Below are positions 8,993 through 17,507 of a stretch of DNA of 64,000 bases, one piece after another; the first letter of the stretch is position 1, and each line of letters opens with the position of its first letter. The stretch spans positions 372,001 through 436,000 of the forward strand of contig JBLMZI010000011.1 in the NCBI GenBank assembly GCA_050258755.1, in the 5' to 3' direction. The position numbers and the translations under genes were made by a program. This DNA comes from JBLMZI01 sp050258755. GTDB lineage: Bacteria > Bacillota > Syntrophomonadia > Syntrophomonadales > DTU052. The notes below the pieces were generated by a model, which saw nothing but the letters and a program-made list of their open reading frames with translations, did no database searches and was not told where the DNA came from.

Positions 8993-9904
8993 ATGCAAAA
9001 ACCGGGTCAATGTCGTTTATGCGGGGCTCGATTAGATGCTCCGGAGGTCATTGCCGAATATGTGTTTGGCGGACAGGCTGGACAATGTTTTTATAGCTGC
9101 CCGGTCTGTCATGTCGCTTTCTTATACCCTCCGATGACAGTTGAAGAAGAAAACCAGTTTTACGCCAAGGAATTCGAGAAGTTTATGGAAAGCCGATCCG
9201 GCGGAGACTTGGACTGGAGCGGTCCTCAGGCACATATCCAGACTAATCGGCAGCAGTATGAACGCCGGCACCGGCTTTTCTGCCACCTTTTGGCCCCCGG
9301 TAAAAGGGTTCTTGAAGTCGGTTGCTCATCAGGTTTCATGCTTCTCCCACTCCAGGGACTTGGTATGGAGGTTTGCGGGGTCGAACCGTCCGGCGGATTC
9401 ACCTCGTTTCTGCAGGAGAAAAGAATTCCAGTGTATGAGTCAGTCGAGGCATTAAAGAAATCAGACATACGCCCGGAATTTGATTTGGTGATGCACTATT
9501 TTGTGCTGGAACACATACGCAGGCCGGTGGAATTTCTCTCAGAGTTGATGGAACTGGTGAAACCGGGTGGACATATGGTCTTTGAAATCCCGAATCGAAA
9601 TGATCCGCTGGTTTCAATTTATAACATTCCTGCGTTTCATCGATTCTACTGGTCCATCGCGCACAACTACTATTTCAATCACCCTTCCGTGGGTTGGGTG
9701 CTCGATCAACTGAAGGTTTCCTACGAGATTCTAAACGATCAGCGCTATGATCTTTCAAATCACATGACGTGGGCGATACAAGGCAAGCCTGGGGGTCAGG
9801 GACGATTTAGCGGCATGTTTACACCTGAACTTGAGCAGGCATACCGCCAGAGCATGATTCAGACCGGGCACTGCGATACCCTGTTTGTGATTATTAAGAA
9901 ATAA
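8993..9904 (+). CDS. Class I SAM methyltransferase with N-terminal zinc-ribbon
   Basis: A 303-residue protein. The first 40 residues hold two Cys-x2-Cys pairs (CRLCG and CPVCH), a likely structural zinc site. The SAM-binding motif VLEVGCSSGF lies near residue 105, and VLEHIRRPVEFLSE with VKPGGHMVFEIP is typical of methyltransferase family 11/23 members. Related zinc-ribbon methyltransferases are common in glycan loci, where some act on 3- or 4-keto-deoxysugars. AGGAGG lies eight bases before the ATG, and the gene is followed directly by the SDR gene. The acceptor is unknown. Confidence 0.78.
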   Translation: MQKPGQCRLCGARLDAPEVIAEYVFGGQAGQCFYSCPVCHVAFLYPPMTVEEENQFYAKEFEKFMESRSGGDLDWSGPQAHIQTNRQQYERRHRLFCHLLAPGKRVLEVGCSSGFMLLPLQGLGMEVCGVEPSGGFTSFLQEKRIPVYESVEALKKSDIRPEFDLVMHYFVLEHIRRPVEFLSELMELVKPGGHMVFEIPNRNDPLVSIYNIPAFHRFYWSIAHNYYFNHPSVGWVLDQLKVSYEILNDQRYDLSNHMTWAIQGKPGGQGRFSGMFTPELEQAYRQSMIQTGHCDTLFVIIKK

Positions 9905-9922
9905 ATGGGTGGGATGAAGCGA

Positions 9923-10864
9923 ATGAAAAACGCACTGGTGACAGGTGGAGCCGGCTTTATTGGATCAACTCTGGCCCGGCGGCTTTTGGCGGATGGGTGG
10001 AAAGTACTCATCATCGATAACTTATCGACCGGATCAATAGAGAATGTGCCGCCATCGGCTGATTTTCTTCAGTTGGATGTGTCCGGCGACAGGTTCTGCG
10101 AGAGTCTGCCTTCAGGGCTTTTTGACGCTGTGTTTCACCTGGCTGCCCAGTCATCAGGGGAGATTTCCTTCGATAATCCGGAATATGATTGCCGAACCAA
10201 TTGCCTGAGCACGCTGCTGCTGCTCGAATGGTGCCAGAAATGGAAGATTGAACGGTTTATCTATACCAGTTCCATGTCTGTGTATGGCAATCAGGAAAAC
10301 CAGCCGGTTGATGAATCGTTCAGGCCGGAACCGACTTCTTTTTACGGGGTCGGGAAACTTGCGTCTGAAAAATACCTTAAGATTTATTCGGAGCTTGGAG
10401 TTCATACCACGGCTTTTCGCTTAATGAACGTTTACGGGCCCGGACAGAACCTGAAGAATCTGCGTCAGGGAATGGTGAGCATCTATATGGCCTATCTTTT
10501 GAAAGGGGAAGAAATCCTTGTAAAAGGCTCACCGGACCGGTATCGGGATTTGATCTACGTGGATGATGTCGTCGAAGCCTTATTGAGTGCGCTTGACAAG
10601 CCGGCTACTTACGGACAGGTCTACAATGTTGGGACCGGGGTGAAAACGACGGTTAAAGATCTGATCAATGCGGAAATCCTATCATTCGGACATGATCCAC
10701 TCACCTATCCGGTACGCTATGCCGGGAACACCCCGGGGGATATGTTTGGTATATATGCCGATATAAGCGCATTGAGGGAGGCTACAGGCTGGGTTCCACG
10801 AGTTTCCCTGGCGCGAGGGCTCGAATTAATGGTTCAATGGGCTAAGAAAGTACAGGCTCAATAA
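9923..10864 (+). CDS. NAD-dependent sugar epimerase/dehydratase (extended SDR)
   Basis: A 313-residue extended SDR. It has the TGGAGFIGS dinucleotide motif near residues 7-15, the catalytic Ser/Tyr region (YTSSMSVYGN, then Tyr-Gly-Val-Gly-Lys) and the sugar-nucleotide part FRLMNVYGPGQ. It resembles UDP-glucose 4-epimerase relatives. In-frame ATGs occur at 9905, 9914 and 9923. The last is preferred because GGTGGG at 9908-9913 then acts as ribosome site and the protein starts right before the first beta strand. The exact nucleotide sugar is not recognisable from sequence. Confidence 0.8.
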   Translation: MKNALVTGGAGFIGSTLARRLLADGWKVLIIDNLSTGSIENVPPSADFLQLDVSGDRFCESLPSGLFDAVFHLAAQSSGEISFDNPEYDCRTNCLSTLLLLEWCQKWKIERFIYTSSMSVYGNQENQPVDESFRPEPTSFYGVGKLASEKYLKIYSELGVHTTAFRLMNVYGPGQNLKNLRQGMVSIYMAYLLKGEEILVKGSPDRYRDLIYVDDVVEALLSALDKPATYGQVYNVGTGVKTTVKDLINAEILSFGHDPLTYPVRYAGNTPGDMFGIYADISALREATGWVPRVSLARGLELMVQWAKKVQAQ

Positions 10865-10939
10865 TACATTGATGTGCGCATATGCCATAGCTGTTCTGAT
10901 GTCTCCGGAAGTGAGCTTTGAAAGAACGAGGCAGAGGAA

Positions 10940-12703
10940 ATGGAAATAAACCTTGATAAAATAACGAAACTGGATGTGCTGGACTGTACCATCCGCGATG
11001 GTGGTTACTTAAACGACTGGGGCTTCGATGAGGCGCTGGTCCGGGAAATCTACCGGGCGGTATCCAAATCGGGTGTCGACTGGTTTGAGATCGGATACCG
11101 TGACAGCACCTATCACGGAAAGCCAAGCTGGCGGGCGGTATCTGAAGAAATGCTGAACCGGGCTGTTCAAGGCCTGAGCGGCGCCAAAATAGCCTTGATG
11201 GTTGACAGCGGAAAGGCTTCTGTCGATGCGTTTGCCGATGCGGCAGACAGCAAAATCGATCTTATCCGCATTGCCGCAAACTATGGTGATCTGGCGAATG
11301 CAAGCCGCTTAGCCGGGCAGTTCAAGTCAAAAGGATATCAAACCGCCATCAATTTGATGGGGATTACGAACCTCACCGCGGAAGAACGAAGGAAAGCCGT
11401 CAGCGAGCTGCGGTTCGCGCCGGTGGATTATGTTTATGTAGTAGACAGCTACGGCTCGTTGTTTCCCTATGAGATTAAAGAAACCCTGGGGCCTTTTATG
11501 GAACTTGAAGGCAAGAAGATCGGATTTCATCCGCATAACAGTCTGCAGCTGGCCTTTGCCAATACCCTTGAGGCCATCGACCTGGGGATCGGCATCATCG
11601 ATTCCACCATTCTTGGTGTTGGGCGTGGTTCGGGTAATTTGCCGACCGAATCGCTGCTGGCCTATTTACAGAAATTTCATCCTCGGAAGTATAACACGAT
11701 TCCGGTATTGAACATCATTTATGACCGGATTCAAAACTTATCCGCCGGATGGGACTGGGGATACCAACTGCCCTACCTGCTGTCCGGGATTTTTAAATGC
11801 CATCCAAGCTATGCGAAAAAGCTGATTGAATACAAGGAATTCACGATTGAAGACATGTGGAAGGCCATGGAAATCGTAAACAAGCGCCATTGCCAGGGTT
11901 TTTCAGAGGAGCTGCTCAATGAAATCACTCAGAGTGGCATTCTCGGCAGTGCGATCCCTGAGAACAGTATTCCGGATGTCCCAATCATAGCAAGTGTTGG
12001 GGGCTTGGAACTTTCCGCGGATAAACCGGAAATCACTTATCTGAACCGGCATAGTGACCGGGATATTTTGGTGCTTGCAAATGGGCCCAGCTTGTTCCAG
12101 CACAAGGAAGAAATCAAGCGTTTCATCGAAAAATATGACCCCATTATCCTCGGGGCGAATTATCTAGGGGGCCTATTTACACCGCATTATCATGCTTTCA
12201 GCAATAAGAGAAGATTCATGCAGTATATCGATAGTGTGGATCCGCAGTCGACCATTATGGTGGGCCAAGTGATTGCCCCCGATCTGATCAGGGAATACAC
12301 CACTCGGCCGTATGAAACGATGTATTATCTGGACCAGTATGGCAATCCGTTCGAGATTGTCGATGGCGTCATTCAGACAAACTGCCGCACGATTTCGGTG
12401 CTGCTGCTTGGCATTGCTGCGGTCATGGGGGGCAAGCGGGTTTTTGCCGCCGGCATGGACGGCTACGTCGGAACTGATTCGCAGGGATCACTGTATTTTT
12501 ACAAGGACATTAACACCATTACGGACCAGTCTATTACCATGGAACTGCACAAGTGGTGCGATTTCTACATCGGACAGATTGATCAGTACCTGGTCCGGCA
12601 GGGGAAGGAAGGGGTTCACATTATTACTCCTACCGGATATGCAAATTATTACAAGGGGATTAACAACTACATTACGGATAAGGCAGGGATGGAGAATGCT
12701 TGA
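10940..12703 (+). CDS. DRE-TIM aldolase fused to a GT42/DUF115-like domain
   Basis: A 587-residue two-domain protein. Residues 1 to about 290 are a DRE-TIM metal-dependent aldolase/lyase like MhpE: DCTIRDGG at 15-22, HPH metal ligands at 197-199, then GVGRGSGNLPTE. Residues from about 370 to the end begin LVLANGPSL (N381) and later have TNCRTISVLLLGIAAVMGG and GMDGY near 505. This pattern recalls GT42 sialyltransferases and the DUF115/Maf transferases. The chemistry expected of the first domain is pyruvate-enolate addition to an aldehyde, which on a sugar would give a 3-deoxy-2-ulosonic acid. It overlaps the KdsB-like gene by eight bases. The domain reading is solid for the aldolase and tentative for the C-terminus. 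Confidence 0.72.
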   Translation: MEINLDKITKLDVLDCTIRDGGYLNDWGFDEALVREIYRAVSKSGVDWFEIGYRDSTYHGKPSWRAVSEEMLNRAVQGLSGAKIALMVDSGKASVDAFADAADSKIDLIRIAANYGDLANASRLAGQFKSKGYQTAINLMGITNLTAEERRKAVSELRFAPVDYVYVVDSYGSLFPYEIKETLGPFMELEGKKIGFHPHNSLQLAFANTLEAIDLGIGIIDSTILGVGRGSGNLPTESLLAYLQKFHPRKYNTIPVLNIIYDRIQNLSAGWDWGYQLPYLLSGIFKCHPSYAKKLIEYKEFTIEDMWKAMEIVNKRHCQGFSEELLNEITQSGILGSAIPENSIPDVPIIASVGGLELSADKPEITYLNRHSDRDILVLANGPSLFQHKEEIKRFIEKYDPIILGANYLGGLFTPHYHAFSNKRRFMQYIDSVDPQSTIMVGQVIAPDLIREYTTRPYETMYYLDQYGNPFEIVDGVIQTNCRTISVLLLGIAAVMGGKRVFAAGMDGYVGTDSQGSLYFYKDINTITDQSITMELHKWCDFYIGQIDQYLVRQGKEGVHIITPTGYANYYKGINNYITDKAGMENA

Positions 12704-13433
12704 GGTGCTTGGGGTTATACCTGCGCGCTATAAATCGTCGCGCTTTCCGGGGAAACCATTGGCTGAGATCCTTGGAAAACCAATGGTGATCTGGGTTGCC
12801 GAAGCGGCTTCGGCGGCACTGGGGAAAGAACATGTCGTTATTGCGACTGATGACGAGCAAATCCATGCAAGCAGTGTCCGGTTCGGTTTTCAGGCGATTA
12901 TGACTTCCGACGCATGCCAGACCGGCACGGACCGGGTCAGCGAAGTGGCGGAGAAGATTGATGCCGGATTTTACATCAATATTCAAGGGGATGAGCCGCT
13001 GGTCGATCCTCGGGCTATCGCGAAGGTGCACCAATCCAACCGGCTGTATCCCGGCAGCATTATCAATTGCATGAGCAGAATTCCACCGGATGAGGATCCA
13101 GCCAACAGAAACCTGATCAAGGTAGTTACTGCGGAAGACGGAAGGCTGATGTATATGTCGCGCAGTGTGATTCCGGGAGGGAAGACCCCCTCTCCCCAGG
13201 ACGAATACTACAAGCAGGTATGCATATATGGCTTCACCCGGGAACAATTGACGGCTTTTAGTGCTCTAAAAAGAAAAAGCCGCGTTGAAGCGCGGGAGGA
13301 TATCGAAATTCTTCGTTTTCTGGATCTGGGCTTTTCTGTACAAATGCTGGAGGTCGAGGGCGGTTTTTCGTACGGAGTAGACGAGCCCGGAGATATATCA
13401 ATCGTGGAACAGCGTTTGCGCGCCAGAGGATAA
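12696..13433 (+). CDS. kdsB: KdsB-like CMP-ulosonic acid cytidylyltransferase
   Basis: A 245-residue CMP-Kdo synthetase homologue. It has GVIPARYKSSRFPGKPL at residues 6-22, CQTGTDRVSEV in the middle, NIQGDEPLVDP near 95 and a C-terminal VDEPGDI-like motif. The family transfers CMP to 3-deoxy-D-manno-octulosonate. No kdsA-type synthase is in the window. The upstream fused aldolase and downstream HAD phosphatase suggest that this member activates a different or differently made ulosonic acid. ATG 12696 lies inside the end of the previous gene, with GGGATGGAG just upstream; a much longer in-frame extension to 12312 is only the shadow of that gene. Confidence 0.85.
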   Translation: MLEVLGVIPARYKSSRFPGKPLAEILGKPMVIWVAEAASAALGKEHVVIATDDEQIHASSVRFGFQAIMTSDACQTGTDRVSEVAEKIDAGFYINIQGDEPLVDPRAIAKVHQSNRLYPGSIINCMSRIPPDEDPANRNLIKVVTAEDGRLMYMSRSVIPGGKTPSPQDEYYKQVCIYGFTREQLTAFSALKRKSRVEAREDIEILRFLDLGFSVQMLEVEGGFSYGVDEPGDISIVEQRLRARG

Positions 13434-13434
13434 T

Positions 13435-14100
13435 ATGCTGAACCTTGCATCATACAATACCATCATCCTGGACTGCGATGGAATCATTTTAGACTCGAAT
13501 TCGATAAAAACCGATGCGTTTTATGAGGTTGCCCTTGTCTACGGGCAGGAAGCAGCCCGGTCACTGGCCGCCTATCACAAACAGAATGGCGGAATTTCGA
13601 GGTATCTGAAGTTTCAGTATTTTTTCCGGGAGATTTTAGGAAAAGATCAGGCGGATCGAGAAATCCAGGCTGCCATTGATCATTATGGCGAGCTGGTGAG
13701 AGCCCGGCTGGCAACGTGTAATTTGACTGAAGGCTTGCTGGCGTTCCTGGATTCGATCCCCGATCACATACCAAAGTATGTGGTTTCCGGCGGGAATGAA
13801 GCTGAAGTGCGGGAAGCGCTGCAGCAGCAGGGCCTTGGCAGATATTTTCGGGATATTTGGGGGAGCCCGGCCACCAAAGATGAAATTTTCGGGCGCGAAA
13901 TCGATACACGCACCCTGGTTCCTCCAATGCTCTATATCGGAGACAGCATTTATGATTACGAATGCGCAAGCCGGTATGGAATGGGGTTCATTTTTGTTTA
14001 TCAATACACGGAAGTTCAGAATTGGCAGGATTTCTTTGAAAATAAATCCGTAACCGTTTATCAGAATCTGGCCGAGGCTGCAAACAACATTGTGTTTTAG
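13435..14100 (+). CDS. HAD-superfamily phosphatase
   Basis: A 221-residue HAD hydrolase. Motif I DCDGIILDS has D13 as nucleophile and D15 as acid, motif II is VVSGG, motif III the Lys in SPATKDE, and motif IV YIGDSIYDYECA near residue 169. The helical cap between motifs I and II is of the beta-phosphoglucomutase/Gph type, not the capless KdsC type. It starts one base after the KdsB-like stop, with GAGG in front. It probably dephosphorylates a sugar phosphate in the same pathway, for example an ulosonate phosphate before CMP activation. The substrate is inferred from position only. Confidence 0.8.
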   Translation: MLNLASYNTIILDCDGIILDSNSIKTDAFYEVALVYGQEAARSLAAYHKQNGGISRYLKFQYFFREILGKDQADREIQAAIDHYGELVRARLATCNLTEGLLAFLDSIPDHIPKYVVSGGNEAEVREALQQQGLGRYFRDIWGSPATKDEIFGREIDTRTLVPPMLYIGDSIYDYECASRYGMGFIFVYQYTEVQNWQDFFENKSVTVYQNLAEAANNIVF

Positions 14101-14111
14101 TGGAGGATGGC

Positions 14112-15611
14112 ATGAAAGTATTACTGGTTTACCCGAACCTGCATGGCATGAACATGCTTCCGCCGGCGATCGGCATTTTTACGGGTTTGTTAAAGAACCA
14201 AGGTTATGAAGTTCGCCTGTTCGATACCACGAACTGGATTGTACCTGGTGAAGAGGGATTTGACAGCGACAAATTAAAGGAACAAAACCTGAATGCGCGG
14301 CCATACGATGATTCCGTTTTGATGTCGGAGATTCGCGCAACCGACGTATTCCAGGATTTTCGATACTTTGTGCAAGACTACGCGCCCAACCTTATAGCGG
14401 TTTCATCTACCGAAGACATGTTCCCGCTCGGTGTGCGTTTGCTGCAGGGTGTGAAAGATCTTTCTATCCCGAAGCTTTGGGGAGGAGTGTTCCCAACTTT
14501 TGCGCCGGAACTTTGTCTTTCCTACGATGAGGTTGACATGGTTTGCATCGGTGAGGGCGAAGGCGCGCTGCTCGATCTGTGCCAGCGGCTTACATGCGGC
14601 CAGGATTATGCAGATATCCAGAATATTTGGGTTAAACGGGATGGCAAAATTATCAGAAACCCGATGAGGGCAGTGACGGACATCAACCAAAACCCCTTGG
14701 TCGATTTCAGCTTGTTTGATGAATCCCGGTATTATAGGCCGATGCAGGGGAAGGTATGGCGCATGCTGCCCGTAGAAACGCACCGGGGCTGCCCGTTCAG
14801 CTGCACATTCTGTAACTCCCCGGCCCAGCGGCAGTTGTACCGGACCAATACCGGATGTCACTTTTTCCGAAAGAAGTCCCTGGAAGCCATCCGGGACGAA
14901 GTAATGTACTACAAGAACGAACTAAAGGCTGATTCCTTATATTTTTGGGCGGACATGTTCATGGCTTACTCGGACAAGGAATTGGAAGAATTCCTGGAAA
15001 TGTACCAGGACATTAACCTGCCATTCTGGTGTCAAGTGCGGCCTGAAGCGGTAAGAGAGGGACAGATCAGAAAATTGATGAAGGCCGGCCTGTTTCGCGT
15101 GGGAATTGGCATTGAGCATGGCAATGAGGACTTTCGCCGCAATGTATTGAAACGCAGAATGTCCAACGCAACGATTATCGAAAACCTCGCGATTCTGAAC
15201 AAACTGGATTTGCCGTTCAGCGTGAACAATATTATCGGTTTTCCGACCGAAACAAGAGCCCTGGCGATGGATACGGTCGAGTTGAACCGGGCTCTCAATG
15301 CGGACAGCCACAATGCCTATTCGTTCACGCCGTTCCACGGAACGCCACTTCGGCTGCTGTCCGAAGAGCTTGGATACATTGCGCCCGGTCAAATTGTGAC
15401 TTCCGCAACCAAGCCAACCTTGTTGAATATGCCACAGTTTCCCAAAGAAGAGATTGAGGGACTGCGGCGCTGTTTTGTTTTATATGTCAAAATGCCGAAA
15501 GAGCGGTGGAACGACATCCGTCTAGCCGAAGCGAACACCGAAGCCGGCAACCGGATTTTTGAGGAGCTCAAGGAAGAATGCCGGGAAAAATATTTATTAA
15601 ACTGGCAATAG
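14112..15611 (+). CDS. B12-binding-type radical SAM protein (second)
   Basis: A 499-residue protein built like the one at 7593. A cobalamin-binding-like N-terminal domain starts MKVLLVYPNLHGMNMLPPA and includes GEGEGALLDL. It is followed by a radical SAM core with C227-x3-C231-x2-C234 (CPFSCTFC), then GIGIEHGNEDFRR and NNIIGFPTET typical of the core. The start ATG 14112 has GGAGG at 14102-14106 five bases upstream; a GTG at 14100 is in frame but would place that site inside the gene. It follows the HAD gene directly. The reaction is unknown; methylation at carbon or a radical rearrangement on a sugar are the usual roles of such proteins. Confidence 0.8.
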   Translation: MKVLLVYPNLHGMNMLPPAIGIFTGLLKNQGYEVRLFDTTNWIVPGEEGFDSDKLKEQNLNARPYDDSVLMSEIRATDVFQDFRYFVQDYAPNLIAVSSTEDMFPLGVRLLQGVKDLSIPKLWGGVFPTFAPELCLSYDEVDMVCIGEGEGALLDLCQRLTCGQDYADIQNIWVKRDGKIIRNPMRAVTDINQNPLVDFSLFDESRYYRPMQGKVWRMLPVETHRGCPFSCTFCNSPAQRQLYRTNTGCHFFRKKSLEAIRDEVMYYKNELKADSLYFWADMFMAYSDKELEEFLEMYQDINLPFWCQVRPEAVREGQIRKLMKAGLFRVGIGIEHGNEDFRRNVLKRRMSNATIIENLAILNKLDLPFSVNNIIGFPTETRALAMDTVELNRALNADSHNAYSFTPFHGTPLRLLSEELGYIAPGQIVTSATKPTLLNMPQFPKEEIEGLRRCFVLYVKMPKERWNDIRLAEANTEAGNRIFEELKEECREKYLLNWQ

Positions 15612-15681
15612 ACGATATCGAACAGTCAAAGAATACGGTTCAGGGCCCTAATTCCTGGTAAAAGGACTGATTCGAAACCTT

Positions 15682-17433
15682 ATGGTGCTTGATTTAAGAT
15701 CGTCGGGAAAAATGGAGATAGAGCTGTTGGGGCGGATGCAGGAAATTGCTCTGGAAAGCCGGCATTCCTTTACTGCTTTTATTGATGAAAACTCCCGTGC
15801 GAACAAAGACAACATGGATTGGTGGGTCAGTTCGGTATCGAATAGAAATACGCTCGACAGCCCACTGTTTTATCATTTCTGCTGCCTTGCATTGGTCAAG
15901 GAACTCGCCGATAATCGGCGGCTTCCGCCGATTATCCTGACCGGATCCCCGGCACTGGCCAGTGTGATCAAGGATTACGCCAAGCAGCAGGGGATTAAGG
16001 TAAACGTTCGAACCGGGCAGTCAATCCGGGATCATATCTCACGCATGATGGCACCTATCCGGAGCTATCTTTCGGTGCTTAGCCATGTTTTTCGGCAGGC
16101 GGTAACTGCTCGCTTATCAAAAATTGATGCTCAGCCAGCCTCCGGGGAAAGCATAACGCTGGTTGAGACGTTTGTGCTCAATAACAGTTTTTCGAATGGG
16201 CGGTTTGTCGACCGCTACTATCCGGGCATGCTTGATAGTCTTGGCCCCGGGGAAGCAGGGCAAATACGGTACCTCCCCACGTTTTACGAGGTTCGGAAAT
16301 ATCGGGAGGTCTTTAGGTATATTCGACAGCAGGCGGACCGCTTTCTGGTGAAAGAGGATTATCTTTGCCTGCCGGATTACTGGAATGGATTGACGTATCC
16401 GTATCGTACGGGATCTTTTCGGTTTCCTCAGCAAAGTTACCTCGGTTTCAAGGTGGGTCCACTGCTGAAGGAAGAGCTCTATCGAACAGCTGCGTCGTAC
16501 AGCAGTATCGAAGGTCTGTTGAAATTCAATTTTGCGAAGCGGTTACGTGGCGCCGGGGTCTCACTTAGACTGGTGGTGGACTGGTTTGAGAACCAGATTA
16601 TCGACCACGGGGTGATTGCCGGTTTGAAACGAAGTTATCCAGACGTTCCGGTCATAGGGTATTCGGGATACCCGCTTCCGCAGACCTATCTCTGCGCTTT
16701 TCCGACCGAAGTCGAAATGGATGCGGGTATTCTCCCGGATGAAATCGTGGTCATTGGGGCCGGATGGGTACAAATGATCCGCATGTTCTGCCCAAAGTTA
16801 CACGTAACCGTTGGCCCGGCTTTCCGATTTCAGGGGGTTGGGAAAGAATATGGCATAGAGCGGACGGATAACCGGTTTACGGTACTGGTGGGGCTGCCGA
16901 TTCGGGAGCAGGATGGGCTTGCCATCCTGCGGCTTTTAAAACGGACGATTTCGCAGCGGCCTGAACTTGCCGATTATCGCTTTTGCATAAAGCCGCATCC
17001 GTCCTATAATGTTCGCTTGTTTAAACAACACCTGGGACGTCAATGGCCAGACGCGTTCGAAATCGTCGAAGGCAGTTTTGATGAATGGGTGTCGCAAGCC
17101 GATTTGCTGATCAGCAACGCGTCCAGTACTTGTATGGAAACCTTGGTCCGCGGCGTTCCCGTGATCATTGCCGGGAATCAGGGCGGATTAACGCCTAATC
17201 CGATTTCTTCTGAGATCGATCAAGCGCTCTGGCGCATCTGTTTCTCGCCGGAAAGCCTGGGCGAATCAATTGCCTTTTTTGAATCAGCCGGCGACGAGCG
17301 GCGTCCCGAGTGGCGTGAATATGGGAAACAAGTTGCTGCCCGATTCTTTTCTCCGGTCAGCGCCGAAAGCGTTCACCGGCTGCTTCGTTGGCCGCAGGGC
17401 TATTTGATGGCCGGGAACGGGAGTGAGGAATGA
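15682..17433 (+). CDS. Putative surface glycan transferase, GT-B-like, large
   Basis: A 583-residue soluble protein with no signal peptide. The C-terminal third has FCIKPHPSYN, then ADLLISNASSTCMETLVRGVPVI, the pattern of a GT-B donor site as in CDP-glycerol transferases and capsule transferases. The middle carries VIGYSGYPLPQTYLCAFPTEVE, reminiscent of the Leptospira-type surface carbohydrate protein family also seen at 3241. The start is uncertain: ATG 15682 has only a distant AAAGGA, and ATG 15712 is possible. It probably adds one unit of the glycan. Sugar and acceptor are not deducible. Confidence 0.6.
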   Translation: MVLDLRSSGKMEIELLGRMQEIALESRHSFTAFIDENSRANKDNMDWWVSSVSNRNTLDSPLFYHFCCLALVKELADNRRLPPIILTGSPALASVIKDYAKQQGIKVNVRTGQSIRDHISRMMAPIRSYLSVLSHVFRQAVTARLSKIDAQPASGESITLVETFVLNNSFSNGRFVDRYYPGMLDSLGPGEAGQIRYLPTFYEVRKYREVFRYIRQQADRFLVKEDYLCLPDYWNGLTYPYRTGSFRFPQQSYLGFKVGPLLKEELYRTAASYSSIEGLLKFNFAKRLRGAGVSLRLVVDWFENQIIDHGVIAGLKRSYPDVPVIGYSGYPLPQTYLCAFPTEVEMDAGILPDEIVVIGAGWVQMIRMFCPKLHVTVGPAFRFQGVGKEYGIERTDNRFTVLVGLPIREQDGLAILRLLKRTISQRPELADYRFCIKPHPSYNVRLFKQHLGRQWPDAFEIVEGSFDEWVSQADLLISNASSTCMETLVRGVPVIIAGNQGGLTPNPISSEIDQALWRICFSPESLGESIAFFESAGDERRPEWREYGKQVAARFFSPVSAESVHRLLRWPQGYLMAGNGSEE

Positions 17434-17507
17434 CACCCATAGCAGGCGAGCTGACATCGCGGCTGCAGAACCGTTAACGACAAAAGGATGAGTAGGAGAC
17501 AATCGTT

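Noticed and set aside
12312..12695. Long in-frame N-terminal extension of the KdsB-like gene
   Set aside because: It overlaps the aldolase fusion in another frame; the real start with ribosome site is ATG 12696.
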